Source: Geodermatophilus ruber (GTDB lineage Bacteria; Actinomycetota; Actinomycetes; Mycobacteriales; Geodermatophilaceae). From it: 64,000 nt of DNA. Shown piece after piece: positions 1 to 8,687 of the stretch. Below the pieces are notes generated by a model that worked only from the letters and a program-made list of their open reading frames with translations, was not told the origin of the DNA and did no database searches. A program made the position numbers and the translations under genes. Position 1 is the stretch's first letter, and every line of letters starts with the position of its first letter. The stretch is taken from contig NZ_FOSW01000014.1 of the NCBI RefSeq assembly GCF_900114385.1, positions 1 to 64,000 on the forward strand, in the 5' to 3' direction.

Positions 1-1250
1 GCCTCCCCGGCCCGCGCCGCCTCGATGGTGGCGTTGAGCGCCAGCAGGTTGGTCTGCTCCGCGATGCTGGTGATCACCTTCACCACGTTGCCGATCTCCG
101 CGCTGGAGTCACCCAGCTTCGCCACCGTCGCCGTCGTGGTCTCCGCCGCACTCACCGCGCGGGCCGCGACCTCGCTGGCCTCCGCCGCGTTCGACGCGAT
201 CTCCCGGATCGAGGCACCCATCTGCTCCGCCCCGGCGGCCACCGTCTGCACGCTCCGCGACACCTCCTCCGCCGCACCCGACACCACGCCCGACTGCGCC
301 GAGGTCTCCTCCGCCGACGCCGAGATCTGCGCCGACGAGGCCGACAGCTGCTCGGAGGAGGCGGCGACGGCGTCGGCCGACGCCACGATCTCCTCGACCG
401 TCGACGCCATCACGGCCGCCGCGGTGTTGAGGGCGGTCGCCATCTCCCCGATCTCGTCCCGGCCGCGGACGGGCAGCCGCACGGTGAGGTCACGCCCAGC
501 CAGCCGCTCGAGACCGGCCCGGATCTCGCGCACGCCACGGACGATCCCCCGGGCGACGACGAGGGCCACTCCACCGCCGACGACGAAGGCCAGGGCAGCC
601 ACGCCGAGGGAGATCAGAAGGGTCTCGGACTCCGCGTGCTCGACCTCCGCCTCGGTCTGCGCCACCCGCGCGTCCACGGACTCGACCAGGGAGGTCATCG
701 CCTGGTCCAGGACATAGAAGACGTCCCACTTCTCGCCGGTGGAGACGGCGTCACCCTCGTCCAGCCGGTCCTGCGACCAGAGCGTGAAGATCTGGTCGTT
801 GTAGTCGCTCATGACCGCCCAGTTCTCCTCGATCGTGTCGAGGCTCGCGCGCCCCTCCGCGTCGAGCTGGCTCCGGTCGAGGTCGAACAGCCGCTCGAAG
901 GCCTCGGCGCCGCCGCGGTAGGTCGTGACGTTGTCGCCGTCCGGTGCAGCCGCCACCGCACCGCCGTCGACCCGCGCCCGCCAGGCGGTGATGTTCTGCC
1001 AGTTGGCCGCCCAGAGCAGGTCGTATCGCGCCGTCTCGACCGTCCGCTGGACCGCGGCGGCCTCGTCTGCCTCGGCATTCAGGTCGGCGACGCGGTTCAT
1101 GCCGACGGCCCCGGTCGCGGTGGCCGCCACGATCCCGAACAGCAGGGCGCCGCTGAGGGCGAGGATCCGGGTGGCGATGCCCCGGTCGCGGTACCAGTGC
1201 CGCCCGGGAGACGACGGGGCCGTCGTCCCCGCCTGTGGTGCTGTGGACAT
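1..1250 (-). CDS. Methyl-accepting chemotaxis protein, C-terminus cut by window edge
   Basis: Transmembrane chemoreceptor that would sense a ligand outside the cell and signal to CheA/CheW. The visible 416 codons start at ATG 1250 (MSTAPQAG). They show a first membrane helix at about residues 27-50, a roughly 150-residue extracellular four-helix-type sensor region, a second membrane helix near residue 200, a HAMP region and then the start of the coiled-coil signalling domain. The signalling part is cut after the [18 protein letters not shown] hairpin stretch because the gene runs off the left edge. It is the last of three tandem leftward receptors. Its sensor half is unlike the other two while its signalling half is almost the same. 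The ribosome site is weak (GAAGAG). Confidence 0.93.
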   Translation of the reverse strand, partial: MSTAPQAGTTAPSSPGRHWYRDRGIATRILALSGALLFGIVAATATGAVGMNRVADLNAEADEAAAVQRTVETARYDLLWAANWQNITAWRARVDGGAVAAAPDGDNVTTYRGGAEAFERLFDLDRSQLDAEGRASLDTIEENWAVMSDYNDQIFTLWSQDRLDEGDAVSTGEKWDVFYVLDQAMTSLVESVDARVAQTEAEVEHAESETLLISLGVAALAFVVGGGVALVVARGIVRGVREIRAGLERLAGRDLTVRLPVRGRDEIGEMATALNTAAAVMASTVEEIVASADAVAASSEQLSASSAQISASAEETSAQSGVVSGAAEEVSRSVQTVAAGAEQMGASIREIASNAAEASEVAARAVSAAETTTATVAKLGDSSAEIGNVVKVITSIAEQTNLLALNATIEAARAGE

Positions 1251-1451
1251 TCTGCTGCTCTTCTCTCGTCTGCTCTCGGCCTTGCGGGTGGGCTCCGACC
1301 CGTTGGAACGCGTGATGCGCGTGGGGATCCTGAACGACGAGAACCCAATTTCTCAGCGCTGAGATAAACGTGTCGGGAATCGGCGCCGAGATTGGTCGGC
1401 GACCGTCCCGATTCTGTTGTCTTGTCGACAGGAGCGAGCCCGGAAAAGCAA

Positions 1452-1485
1452 GAAAGCGCACGGCCCGGTCCGGCCGTGCGCTTTC
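1452..1485 (-). terminator. Intrinsic terminator after second chemoreceptor gene
   Basis: A perfect 14-bp stem (GAAAGCGCACGGCC with its complement) closes a 6-base loop, 35 bases after the stop codon at 1520. Read leftwards it is followed by TTGCTTTTCC, a short T-rich tail. It separates the second receptor from the first. Confidence 0.8.
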
Positions 1486-1519
1486 CTGCTCGTCTACCGC
1501 CCGCGGCGGCGTCGTGGTC

Positions 1520-2310
1520 TCAGTAGGTGAACCTCCCGACGGTGGAGCGCAGGTCGGCGGCCATGCGGGAGAGCTCGTCGACCGCGGTGCGGGTCTGGGT
1601 CAGCGCCTGGGTGGTCGAGTCCGCCGCGGTGGAGACGCCGGTGATGTTGTCGGCGATCTGACCCGAGCCGCTGGCCGCCTCCTGCACCGACCGCGACATC
1701 TCGTTGGTGGTCGCGGTCTGCTCCTCCACCGCGCTGGCGATGGTGGTCTGCCGATCGGAGATCTGCGCCACGATCGTGGAGATCTCCCCGATCGCCGAGA
1801 CGGCGGCCCCGGTGTCGTGCTGGATGGCCTGCACCCGCCGGGCGATGTCCTCGGTCGCCTTCGCCGTCTCCTGCGCCAGCTCCTTGACCTCGTTGGCCAC
1901 CACCGCGAAGCCCTTGCCCGCCTCCCCGGCCCGGGCCGCCTCGATGGTGGCGTTGAGCGCCAGCAGGTTGGTCTGCTCGGCGATCGAGGTGATCACCTTC
2001 ACCACATTGCCGATCTCCGCCGAGGACTCCCCCAGCTTCGCCACCGTCGCCGTCGTCGTCTCCGCCGCGGTCACCGCCCGCGCCGCCACCTCGCTGGCCT
2101 CCGCCGCGTTACTGGCGATCTCCCGGATCGACGCGCCCATCTGCTCGGCACCCGCCGCCACCGTCTGCACGTTCCGCGACACCTCCTCGGCCGCACCGGC
2201 CACCACACCGGACTGCGCCGAGGTCTCCTCCGCCGACGCCGAGATCTGCGCCGACGAGGCGCTGAGCTCCTCCGAGCTGGCCGCCACCGCATCCGCCGAG
2301 GCCACCACGC
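1520..2310 (-). repeat. Near-identical signalling-domain repeat, copy in receptor 2
   Basis: The 3' roughly 790 bases of the second receptor are almost identical, at DNA as well as protein level, to 3505-4295 in the third receptor, and to 1-380 in the first receptor as far as it is visible. The match stops near the HAMP/signalling border. This is a direct repeat of coding sequence able to recombine. Confidence 0.85.
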
Positions 2311-3145
2311 CGGCGAGCACATCGCGCAGGCTGGCCTGGGCGGTGTCGAGCGCGGCAGCCATGCGGCCGATCTCGTCGCTCCGGTCGACTCCGCTCTTAC
2401 GAGTCAGGTCGCCTTCGGCCATCGCCGTGGCCACGGAGGTCACGGCGTCGAGGGGCCGGACGATCCGACGGACCACGGCGATCGTGGCGCCGAGGAGGAC
2501 GAGCGCACCCAGGGCGACGACGATGATCATGTTCCGGGTCGCGGCGGCCTGCTGGTCCTCGGCAGCCTGGTCGGCCGCCTCGATCCGCTTCTCGACCGAC
2601 TCCCGCAGCGCGGTCGTCGCGTCGATGATCTCGTAGTAGACGGGGTAGCTGTCGCTCAGGATGAGGGCGTCGGCGGCCTCCGTGTTGTCCTGGGCGTACA
2701 GCGCGGCGACCTGCGAGTCCACGGCGAAGAAGTCGTCCCAGCTCGCACTGAGTGCCTCGAAGGAGGCCAGCTCGCTGCTGGTCAGCGTCTCGGTCGGCAT
2801 CGTCTCGAGCTCGGCGCGGAGTTCGTCACCGAGGCGGAGGAAGCCCTTGCGGTTGTGGTTCTCCGGGTCCACGGCCTCCGGCGCCCCGATCCGGCGGGTG
2901 TCCCACGCGTAGGCGCTCTGCCACCCGACGATGTCGGCGTTGTAGTACTCGATCGTCTGCGCACGCGAGAACACGTCGTTCAGCGCGGCAACCTCCTGGC
3001 GGGTCTCGCCGTCCGAACTGAAGCCGCCGAGGGCGAGGCCGCCGACGCCGAGCGCGGCGACCATGCCGACCGCGCCGACGGCCGAGATCATTCCTCGGAC
3101 TCCGAGGCTGCGCCGCCGCGCAGCGGGCGGGTGTGACTGCGTCAT
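1520..3145 (-). CDS. Methyl-accepting chemotaxis protein
   Basis: Chemoreceptor of 541 residues. ATG 3145 is preceded by GAGGAAA at good spacing; the open frame continues further upstream but without receptor features. Visible order: first membrane helix about residues 17-42, periplasmic-side helical sensor region to about 205, second membrane helix about 207-227, HAMP with the [10 protein letters not shown] pattern, then a long methylation and signalling domain with the E-Q-T-N-L-L-A-L-N hairpin tip and [17 protein letters not shown]. It ends in GRFTY, as does the next receptor. No CheB/CheR pentapeptide tether (NWETF-like) is present. It lies between two other receptors, each separated by a terminator-like hairpin, so the three are probably transcribed separately. 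Confidence 0.95.
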   Translation of the reverse strand: MTQSHPPAARRRSLGVRGMISAVGAVGMVAALGVGGLALGGFSSDGETRQEVAALNDVFSRAQTIEYYNADIVGWQSAYAWDTRRIGAPEAVDPENHNRKGFLRLGDELRAELETMPTETLTSSELASFEALSASWDDFFAVDSQVAALYAQDNTEAADALILSDSYPVYYEIIDATTALRESVEKRIEAADQAAEDQQAAATRNMIIVVALGALVLLGATIAVVRRIVRPLDAVTSVATAMAEGDLTRKSGVDRSDEIGRMAAALDTAQASLRDVLAGVVASADAVAASSEELSASSAQISASAEETSAQSGVVAGAAEEVSRNVQTVAAGAEQMGASIREIASNAAEASEVAARAVTAAETTTATVAKLGESSAEIGNVVKVITSIAEQTNLLALNATIEAARAGEAGKGFAVVANEVKELAQETAKATEDIARRVQAIQHDTGAAVSAIGEISTIVAQISDRQTTIASAVEEQTATTNEMSRSVQEAASGSGQIADNITGVSTAADSTTQALTQTRTAVDELSRMAADLRSTVGRFTY

Positions 3146-3504
3146 GACTACTGTTTCCTCGTTCCGTGGAAATGGATCGAACACGTAGCGGTCGGACCGG
3201 TGAACGGCCCGCAGCCGGCGAGCTGCCCACCCACACCGGCGCAGGTCCTCACACGGACCGACCTCGGAGGCCTCAGCAGTCACAAGCGTTGCCGGGAAGA
3301 AATTAGAGCGATCCCGTATCGCATGTCGATCATTCGCAGGTGTCGTGTTGGAATCGGTACCAGAAACAATGGTGACCGACTTTCCCCTGTCGACTTGACG
3401 TCTTTCGCGACAATGGCTGAGATTGTCCCGCACAAAGCGCCGGGCCGGGTGGCGACCGATGTCGTCGGTCGCCACCCGGCCCGGGTGGATCGGGATTCAG
3501 CCGA
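3146..3504. other. Intergenic region upstream of second chemoreceptor
   Basis: A 359-base gap without a plausible gene. It holds the terminator of the third receptor gene (3441-3483) and, next to it, the upstream region of the second receptor. The part around 3290-3420 is clearly less GC-rich than its surroundings, as expected of a promoter region. It contains a TGTCGACT motif at 3388-3395 (see findings). Confidence 0.6.
3441..3483 (-). terminator. Strong hairpin terminator after third chemoreceptor gene
   Basis: Perfect 19-bp inverted repeat CGGGCCGGGTGGCGACCGA with a 5-base loop, 22 bases downstream of the stop at 3505. There is no clear T-tract, which is common for actinobacterial hairpin terminators. 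Confidence 0.8.
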
Positions 3505-4295
3505 TCAGTAGGTGAACCTGCCGACGGTGGAGCGCAGGTCCGCGGCCATCCGGGAGAGCTCGTCGACCGCGGTGCGGGTCTGCGTGAGCGCCTGCGTGGT
3601 GGACTCGGCGGCGGCGGAGACGCCGGTGATGTTGCCGGCGATCTGCCCCGTGCCGCCGGCCGCCTCCTGGACCGAACGGGCCATCTCGTTGGTGGTGGCC
3701 TCCTGCTCCTCCACCGCCGAGGCGATGGTGGTCTGCCGGTCGGAGATCTGCGCCACGATCGTGGAGATCTCCCCGATCGCGGCCACCGCCGCGCCGGTGT
3801 CTTTCTGGATCGCCTCGACCCGGCGGGCGATGTCCTCGGTCGCCTTCGCCGTCTCCTGCGCCAGCTCCTTCACCTCGTTGGCCACCACCGCGAAGCCCTT
3901 ACCGGCCTCGCCGGCACGGGCCGCCTCGATGGTGGCGTTGAGCGCCAGCAGATTCGTCTGCTCGGCGATCGAGGTGATCACCTTCACCACGTTGCCGATC
4001 TCCGCCGAGGACTCCCCCAGCTTCGCCACCGTCACCGTGGTGCTCGCCGCCGCCTCAACCGCCCGGGTGGCCACCTCGCTGGCCTCCGCCGCGTTACTGG
4101 CGATCTCCCGGATCGACGCGCCCATCTGCTCCGCCCCCGCGGCGACCGTCTGCACGTTCCTGCTGACCTCCTCCGCCGCCGAGGAGACCACCCCGGACTG
4201 GGCCGAGGTCTCCTCCGCCGAGGCGGCGATCTGCGCCGACGACGCGCTCAGCTCCTCCGACGAGGCCGCCACCGCATCCGCCGACGACACCACCG
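3505..4295 (-). repeat. Near-identical signalling-domain repeat, copy in receptor 3
   Basis: Partner of the repeat at 1520-2310. Differences are mostly scattered third-position changes plus a few substitutions (for example ASTTVTV against TTTATV). The preserved identity of paralogous signalling domains beside diverged sensor domains fits gene conversion or recent tandem duplication. Confidence 0.85.
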
Positions 4296-5121
4296 ACGAC
4301 AGCACCTCCCGCAGGCTCTCCTGCGCGGTCGCCAGCGCGGCGGCCATGCGGCCCAGCTCGTCCGCCGAGCGCGACTCCGGCACCACGGTCAGGTCACCGG
4401 TCGCGAGGGCCTCCACCGACCGCTGCACCGAGCCCACCGTGCGGGTGATCTGGCGCACGACCAGGAGCGCGATCACGGTGGCGGCGGCGACGCCGACACC
4501 GAGCGACAGCCACAGCAGCAGGGTCGCGCCGGCGGCCATCGACGCCCCGGCCTGGGCCTGAGCGCTGCCGTCCCGGGACAGGTTGGTCTGGAGCTCGTCG
4601 AAGCCGTCCATCACGACGTCGGTGGCGTCCTGGACGGGGCCGCTGACCAACGCCGCGGCCGCCGCACGGTCGCCGGCGTCCACCGCCGGGACCAGCTGCT
4701 GGTCCACGACGGCGTAGTACTGCACCAGGAGCTCGCGGAAGGCGGCGAAGGTCTCGGGGTCCTCGGTCTTGCCGGCGTACTCGTCCAGCTTCGCCTCGAT
4801 GTCAGTGCGGCGCTCGGCCAGTTCCTGCGTGAGCTGCGCCCGCGTGGCCTCGTCGACGACCGCGTAGCTGATGTACCGGGCCCGGTCGCCCTGATAGGCG
4901 CGCTGGAGGTTGGCCAGCTCCTCCATGGTGACGACGTGGTGCTGGTACAGGTCCTCCTGATCGGCGCTCAGTTCTCCGATGCGTTGCACGGCCAGGACGG
5001 TCAGCCCGACCGCGACGGCTGCGAGCAGCGCCAGCGCGGCGCCGATCTTGACGCCGATCGGCCGGTCGGCGAACCAGCCGCCGGTGCGGCCGGGCCGGCC
5101 GGGGGGAGTGGGAACTGTCAT
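3505..5121 (-). CDS. Methyl-accepting chemotaxis protein
   Basis: Chemoreceptor of 538 residues starting at ATG 5121 (MTVPTPPG) behind CAGGAG. It shows a first membrane helix near residues 20-40, a 4HB-type sensor region rich in helix-forming residues ([20 protein letters not shown]), a second membrane helix near 190-215, HAMP, and a signalling domain that is nearly identical to that of the neighbouring receptor from the [16 protein letters not shown] stretch to the GRFTY end. The ligand cannot be told from sequence. It is the first gene of the leftward receptor series. Confidence 0.95.
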   Translation of the reverse strand: MTVPTPPGRPGRTGGWFADRPIGVKIGAALALLAAVAVGLTVLAVQRIGELSADQEDLYQHHVVTMEELANLQRAYQGDRARYISYAVVDEATRAQLTQELAERRTDIEAKLDEYAGKTEDPETFAAFRELLVQYYAVVDQQLVPAVDAGDRAAAAALVSGPVQDATDVVMDGFDELQTNLSRDGSAQAQAGASMAAGATLLLWLSLGVGVAAATVIALLVVRQITRTVGSVQRSVEALATGDLTVVPESRSADELGRMAAALATAQESLREVLSSVVSSADAVAASSEELSASSAQIAASAEETSAQSGVVSSAAEEVSRNVQTVAAGAEQMGASIREIASNAAEASEVATRAVEAAASTTVTVAKLGESSAEIGNVVKVITSIAEQTNLLALNATIEAARAGEAGKGFAVVANEVKELAQETAKATEDIARRVEAIQKDTGAAVAAIGEISTIVAQISDRQTTIASAVEEQEATTNEMARSVQEAAGGTGQIAGNITGVSAAAESTTQALTQTRTAVDELSRMAADLRSTVGRFTY

Positions 5122-5524
5122 GGCGGTGCTCCTGGGAACCGGGGAGTGGCGAGGGGCTGAACCTGTTCGTTCCCACGACGGGTGGCGATCCGAGTGAGGC
5201 GTGGTGCTCGTGGGGTGTCGCACATGGTCGAGATTCCGAATGCCGCCGTCCCGCATTCTTCGCGCGTGTCGTGGCGCATTTTCCGAGAAAGTCCGATGCC
5301 CGTTCTTCAGCCGTCCCCTTGTCGACATCTCCGCGCCGTTGCGACGGTTCCGCCGGCCGTTCGTGCCGGGGAGCGGGAGAGGGGAATGCCGTTCCGGCTC
5401 GCTGCCCGAATGGCGGACGCTCGGCTTCCGGGAAACGGCTGGCCGATGATTCTCAGAAGGGGGGAGAAGCGAGGTGGTGACCGCCGACGGGCCGTCCGGT
5501 CACCCCGGCGGCGTGTCGCCGGTG
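5122..5524. other. Intergenic region between otsB and chemoreceptor gene
   Basis: A 403-base gap without a convincing gene; the short frames have no recognisable start sites or composition. It contains the otsB terminator at 5476-5504 and the upstream region of the third receptor, including a perfect TGTCGACA palindrome at 5320-5327. Confidence 0.6.
5476..5504 (-). terminator. Hairpin terminator after otsB
   Basis: GGTGACCG pairs with CGGTCACC, and inside it GACGG pairs with CCGTC around a single G, giving a compact hairpin 20 bases after the otsB stop at 5525. Confidence 0.65.
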
Positions 5525-6268
5525 TCAGGCGAGCGCGCCGGCCAGCGTGTCGAGGACGGCGACCACCGCGGCGGGGTCCGTGACCCGGTACCGGGCGGCG
5601 GTCTCGCCCTCGCCGACCTTGACCGTGACGTCGCCCGGCGGGAGCGCGCGGAAGGCGTCCTCATCGGTGAGGTCGTCACCGAGGTACAGGGCGGCGGCGA
5701 CCCCGAGCTCGTCGCGCAGCCGGCGCAGGGCGCTGCCCTTGTCGGCGTCGGTGACGGCGAGCTCCAGCACCTCCTTGCCCGGCTTCATCGTCAGTGACGG
5801 ATCCGCCTGCCCGCACACCTGCTCGAGCAGCGCCGCCGCCGCGGGGCGGTCGGCGACCTGCCGCACGTGCACCGCCACGCTCGCCGGCTTGACCTCCAGC
5901 CGGGCGCCCGGCACCGTCGCGACCAGAGGGGCCAGCCGCTGCGCCAGCGCGTCCCGGCGAGCGGCGAGCGCACCGGTCAGCGGCCCGTCGAACTCCGCCC
6001 CGTGGCTGCCCACCCACCGGTAGGGGCCGGTGAACCCGCTCACCGCCTGCAGGTCGGCCACCCCCCGCCCGCTCACCAGCGCGACGACGACCCCCTCGCG
6101 AGCCGCCAGCCGGGCCAGCACCTCGGCGATCCCGGGGGAGGGGAGTGCGGCGGACGGGTCGCCGACGAGGGGGGAGAGGACGCCGTCGTAGTCGCTGGCC
6201 ACCAGCAGCGGCCGGCGCGTGGCGAGCGCGGCGAGCGCGGCCGTCAGATCGGCCGGTACCGCCCTCAC
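5525..6268 (-). CDS. otsB: Trehalose-6-phosphate phosphatase
   Basis: HAD-superfamily phosphatase of 247 residues that removes phosphate from trehalose 6-phosphate, giving trehalose, a compatible solute. The HAD nucleophile motif is visible near the N-terminus as SDYDGVLSP (nucleophile Asp, acid/base Asp two residues later). Motif II is VALVSGR, the cap region has the GSHGAEFDG signature of trehalose phosphatases, and motif IV is [11 protein letters not shown]. The start is GTG 6268, whose last bases overlap the otsA stop (GTGA), so the two are translationally coupled. Length is typical for the family. Confidence 0.95.
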   Translation of the reverse strand: MRAVPADLTAALAALATRRPLLVASDYDGVLSPLVGDPSAALPSPGIAEVLARLAAREGVVVALVSGRGVADLQAVSGFTGPYRWVGSHGAEFDGPLTGALAARRDALAQRLAPLVATVPGARLEVKPASVAVHVRQVADRPAAAALLEQVCGQADPSLTMKPGKEVLELAVTDADKGSALRRLRDELGVAAALYLGDDLTDEDAFRALPPGDVTVKVGEGETAARYRVTDPAAVVAVLDTLAGALA

Positions 6269-7680
6269 GCCTGCGCGCGGAGAGCGTCGAAGAACGACGT
6301 CGCCCAGTGCTCGAGATCGTTCTTGAACAGGTGCCGGCGCATCGCCCGCATCCGCTTGGCGAGCTCGTCCGGCTCGCTGCGCAGGGCGCGCACCAGCTGG
6401 TTCTTGACGCCGGCGATGTCGTGCGGGTTGACCAGGAACGCCTGCCGGAGCTCGGCGGCGGCCCCGGCGAACTCCGACAGCACCAGGGCACCGCCGAAGT
6501 CCCCCCGTGCGGCGACGTACTCCTTGGCCACCAGGTTCATGCCGTCCCGGTACGGCGTCACGAGCATGACGTCGGCGGCCCGGTACAGGGCGGCGAGCTC
6601 CTCGCGGGGCACCGACTGGTTCATGTAGTGCACCGCCGGGCCGCCCAGCGCGCCGAAGATGCCATTGATGTGCCCGACCTGCTGCTCGATGGTCTCCCGC
6701 ATGTGCACGTAGTGCTCCACACGCTCCCGGCTGGGGGTGGCGACCTGCACCATCACGGTGCTTGGAGCCTCGACCATGCCGTCCTCGAGCAGCTCCTGGA
6801 ACGCCGAGAGCCGGACGGCGATGCCCTTGGTGTAGTCCAGCCGGTCGACGCCGAGAATGATCCTGTCCGGCTTGCCCAGTTCGGCGCGGATCTCCGCCGC
6901 CCGCGCCACGACCTCGGGGGAACCGGCCAGCTCGTCGAAGGCGGCGGCGTCGATGGAGATGGGGAACGCGCGGGCGGTGACCGTCCGGCCGTCGTACTCG
7001 ATGGTGCTTCCCCGGGCGGGCAGCTCGTGCAGCCGACGGGCGAGCTGGACGAAGTTGGCCGCCGCACTGGGCCGCTGGAAGCCGACCAGGTCGGCGCCGA
7101 GCAGCCCTTCCACGATCGCCGAGCGCCACGGCAGCTGGGTGAACAGCTCGTACGGCGGGAAGGGGATGTGCAGGAAGAACCCGATGGTCAGATCGGGGCG
7201 CCGCTGCCGGAGCATGGCCGGCACCAGCTGCAGCTGGTAGTCGTGCACCCACACGATCGCGCCGTCCGCGGCCACCTCGGCCGCCCGGTCGGCGAAACGC
7301 TTGTTGACCTGGACGTAGGTGTCCCACCACGTCCGGTGGTACTCGGGCTTCTCGACGACGTCGTGGTACAGCGGCCACAAGGAGGCGTTGGACATGCCCT
7401 CGTAGTAGCGGTCGACCTCCTCCTCGGAGAGCGGCACCGGGACCAGGGACATGCCGTTGGACTCGAACGGCTCCGGGGCCTCACCGGCCGAGCCGTCCCA
7501 GCCCACCCAGGCGCCCCCGCGGCCGGCCACGAACGGCTCCAGGGCGGTCACCAGGCCACCGGGGCTGCGCTGCCAGCGGCTCGAGCCGTCCGGATCGGTC
7601 ACCCGGTCGACCGGCAGCCGGTTTGCCACCACGACGACGGGGCTGTCCGCCCGCTCACTGCCTGCCGATGTCGAAGCCAT
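6265..7680 (-). CDS. otsA: Alpha,alpha-trehalose-phosphate synthase (UDP-forming)
   Basis: GT20 glycosyltransferase of 471 residues that joins UDP-glucose and glucose 6-phosphate to trehalose 6-phosphate in the cytoplasm. Visible signatures: VVVANRLPV near the N-terminus, the VGWDG stretch, [48 protein letters not shown] and LSEFAGAA, all in the expected order. Start at ATG 7680. It is followed directly by otsB with a 4-base overlap, which makes a two-gene operon. Trehalose is a central osmolyte and desiccation protectant in actinobacteria. Confidence 0.97.
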   Translation of the reverse strand: MASTSAGSERADSPVVVVANRLPVDRVTDPDGSSRWQRSPGGLVTALEPFVAGRGGAWVGWDGSAGEAPEPFESNGMSLVPVPLSEEEVDRYYEGMSNASLWPLYHDVVEKPEYHRTWWDTYVQVNKRFADRAAEVAADGAIVWVHDYQLQLVPAMLRQRRPDLTIGFFLHIPFPPYELFTQLPWRSAIVEGLLGADLVGFQRPSAAANFVQLARRLHELPARGSTIEYDGRTVTARAFPISIDAAAFDELAGSPEVVARAAEIRAELGKPDRIILGVDRLDYTKGIAVRLSAFQELLEDGMVEAPSTVMVQVATPSRERVEHYVHMRETIEQQVGHINGIFGALGGPAVHYMNQSVPREELAALYRAADVMLVTPYRDGMNLVAKEYVAARGDFGGALVLSEFAGAAAELRQAFLVNPHDIAGVKNQLVRALRSEPDELAKRMRAMRRHLFKNDLEHWATSFFDALRAQA

Positions 7681-7840
7681 ACCGCCCCTGACCCTACTGA
7701 GCCCACCCTCTCGGCGCTCGGTACGCGCGCCCGATCAGCGTCGTTCTCCCCGGAACGCCGTCACATCCGGCACTGCGCGGCTGACGCCCAGCGTGGCCAC
7801 CGCGATCATGCTGAACCGGCCACCTGTCGACTGTCGCGGG

Positions 7841-8194
7841 TCAGAGCCCCGCCACCACGTAGCCGAGCGCCGCAGCACCGATGCTCAGCACCAGGGTCGC
7901 GGCGAGGTAGCCCAGGAGGCGGGTGAGCGCGCGCCGCTCGAGCAGCCGCACCACGTCGGCGCCGAAGGCCGAGAAGGTCGTCAGCGTGCCGCAGAAGCCG
8001 GTGCCCACCAGCGCCAGCACCTGGGCGGGCACGGCCGACAGCCCCATCAGGACGCCGAGCAGTGCGCTGCCGGCGACGTTGACCATCAGGGTGCCCAGGG
8101 CCGGGTCGCCACCCCACCGGACGGCGAGCCGGGTGGCCAGCAGCCGCAGCGGCCCACCGGCCAGCGCGCCGGCGGCGACCAGCAGGGCAGTCAC
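7841..8194 (-). CDS. crcB: Fluoride ion channel subunit CrcB/FluC (second of pair)
   Basis: Small membrane protein of 117 residues with four predicted membrane helices, member of the Fluc family that exports fluoride passively as a dual-topology dimer. The family signature appears as GTGFCGTLTTFSAFGAD (T-T-F-S pattern). Start is GTG 8194, overlapping the stop of the other subunit by 4 bases. Such adjacent, diverged pairs usually form a heterodimer with fixed opposite topologies. No fluoride riboswitch was recognised upstream of the pair. Confidence 0.92.
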   Translation of the reverse strand: MTALLVAAGALAGGPLRLLATRLAVRWGGDPALGTLMVNVAGSALLGVLMGLSAVPAQVLALVGTGFCGTLTTFSAFGADVVRLLERRALTRLLGYLAATLVLSIGAAALGYVVAGL

Positions 8195-8577
8195 GCCCGC
8201 CGCCGGGCGGACATCGCCCGCACCAGCATGGTCCCCGCGACCACCGCCAGCACCCCGCCGACGGCGGAGACCAGCACGTAACCGGCGGCGAGGAGCACGG
8301 CGCCCGCGGCGGTCAGGTCGACGACCTCCACGGCGAAGGTCGAGTAGGTCGTGTACCCGCCGAGGACCCCGACCCCCAGCAGGGGCCGCACCCAGGCCGG
8401 CTCGGGGGAGCGGGCCGCGAGGACGGCGGTGAGCGCGCCCAGCAGCAGGCAGCCGGTGAGGTTCACCAGCAGGGTGGCCCACGGCCAGCCGGCGGGGGAG
8501 TGGGGGAGGGCCGCCGCGATCCCCCAGCGGGCCAGCGCGCCGGCCGCTCCTCCCAGCGCCACGAGCAGGTAGGCCAC
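8191..8577 (-). CDS. crcB: Fluoride ion channel subunit CrcB/FluC (first of pair)
   Basis: Membrane protein of 128 residues with four hydrophobic helices. The Fluc pore signature is LGVGVLGGYTTYSTFAVE, with the conserved Asn in LLVNLTGC. Start GTG 8577 sits behind a strong GAGGAGG ribosome site. It is upstream of and coupled to the second subunit gene. It probably relieves fluoride toxicity as a heterodimer with the second subunit. Confidence 0.93.
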   Translation of the reverse strand: MAYLLVALGGAAGALARWGIAAALPHSPAGWPWATLLVNLTGCLLLGALTAVLAARSPEPAWVRPLLGVGVLGGYTTYSTFAVEVVDLTAAGAVLLAAGYVLVSAVGGVLAVVAGTMLVRAMSARRRA

Positions 8578-8598
8578 GGTCCGCCTCCTCGCTCAGCC

Positions 8599-8672
8599 CG
8601 ACGATCATGAAGTTCCGGAAGCGACACTCCGGCCAGGGTCGGCGCGTCCTCTCCGCAACTTCATGATCGTCG
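8599..8672 (-). repeat. Inverted repeat with CGATCATG-type ends, after ngg
   Basis: Perfect 16-base arms CGACGATCATGAAGTT (8599-8614) and AACTTCATGATCGTCG (8657-8672) enclose 42 bases. It lies between the ngg stop at 8688 and the fluoride-channel start, so it could end ngg transcription. It shares the outer GATCATG..GTT sequence with the element at 36633-36701, which suggests a dispersed repeat type. Confidence 0.8.
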
Positions 8673-8687
8673 CGGGTGGGCCGGGAG

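Noticed and set aside
8578-8687. Fluoride riboswitch before the crcB pair
   Set aside because: The gap is taken up by the inverted repeat, and the conserved fluoride-riboswitch core was not seen.
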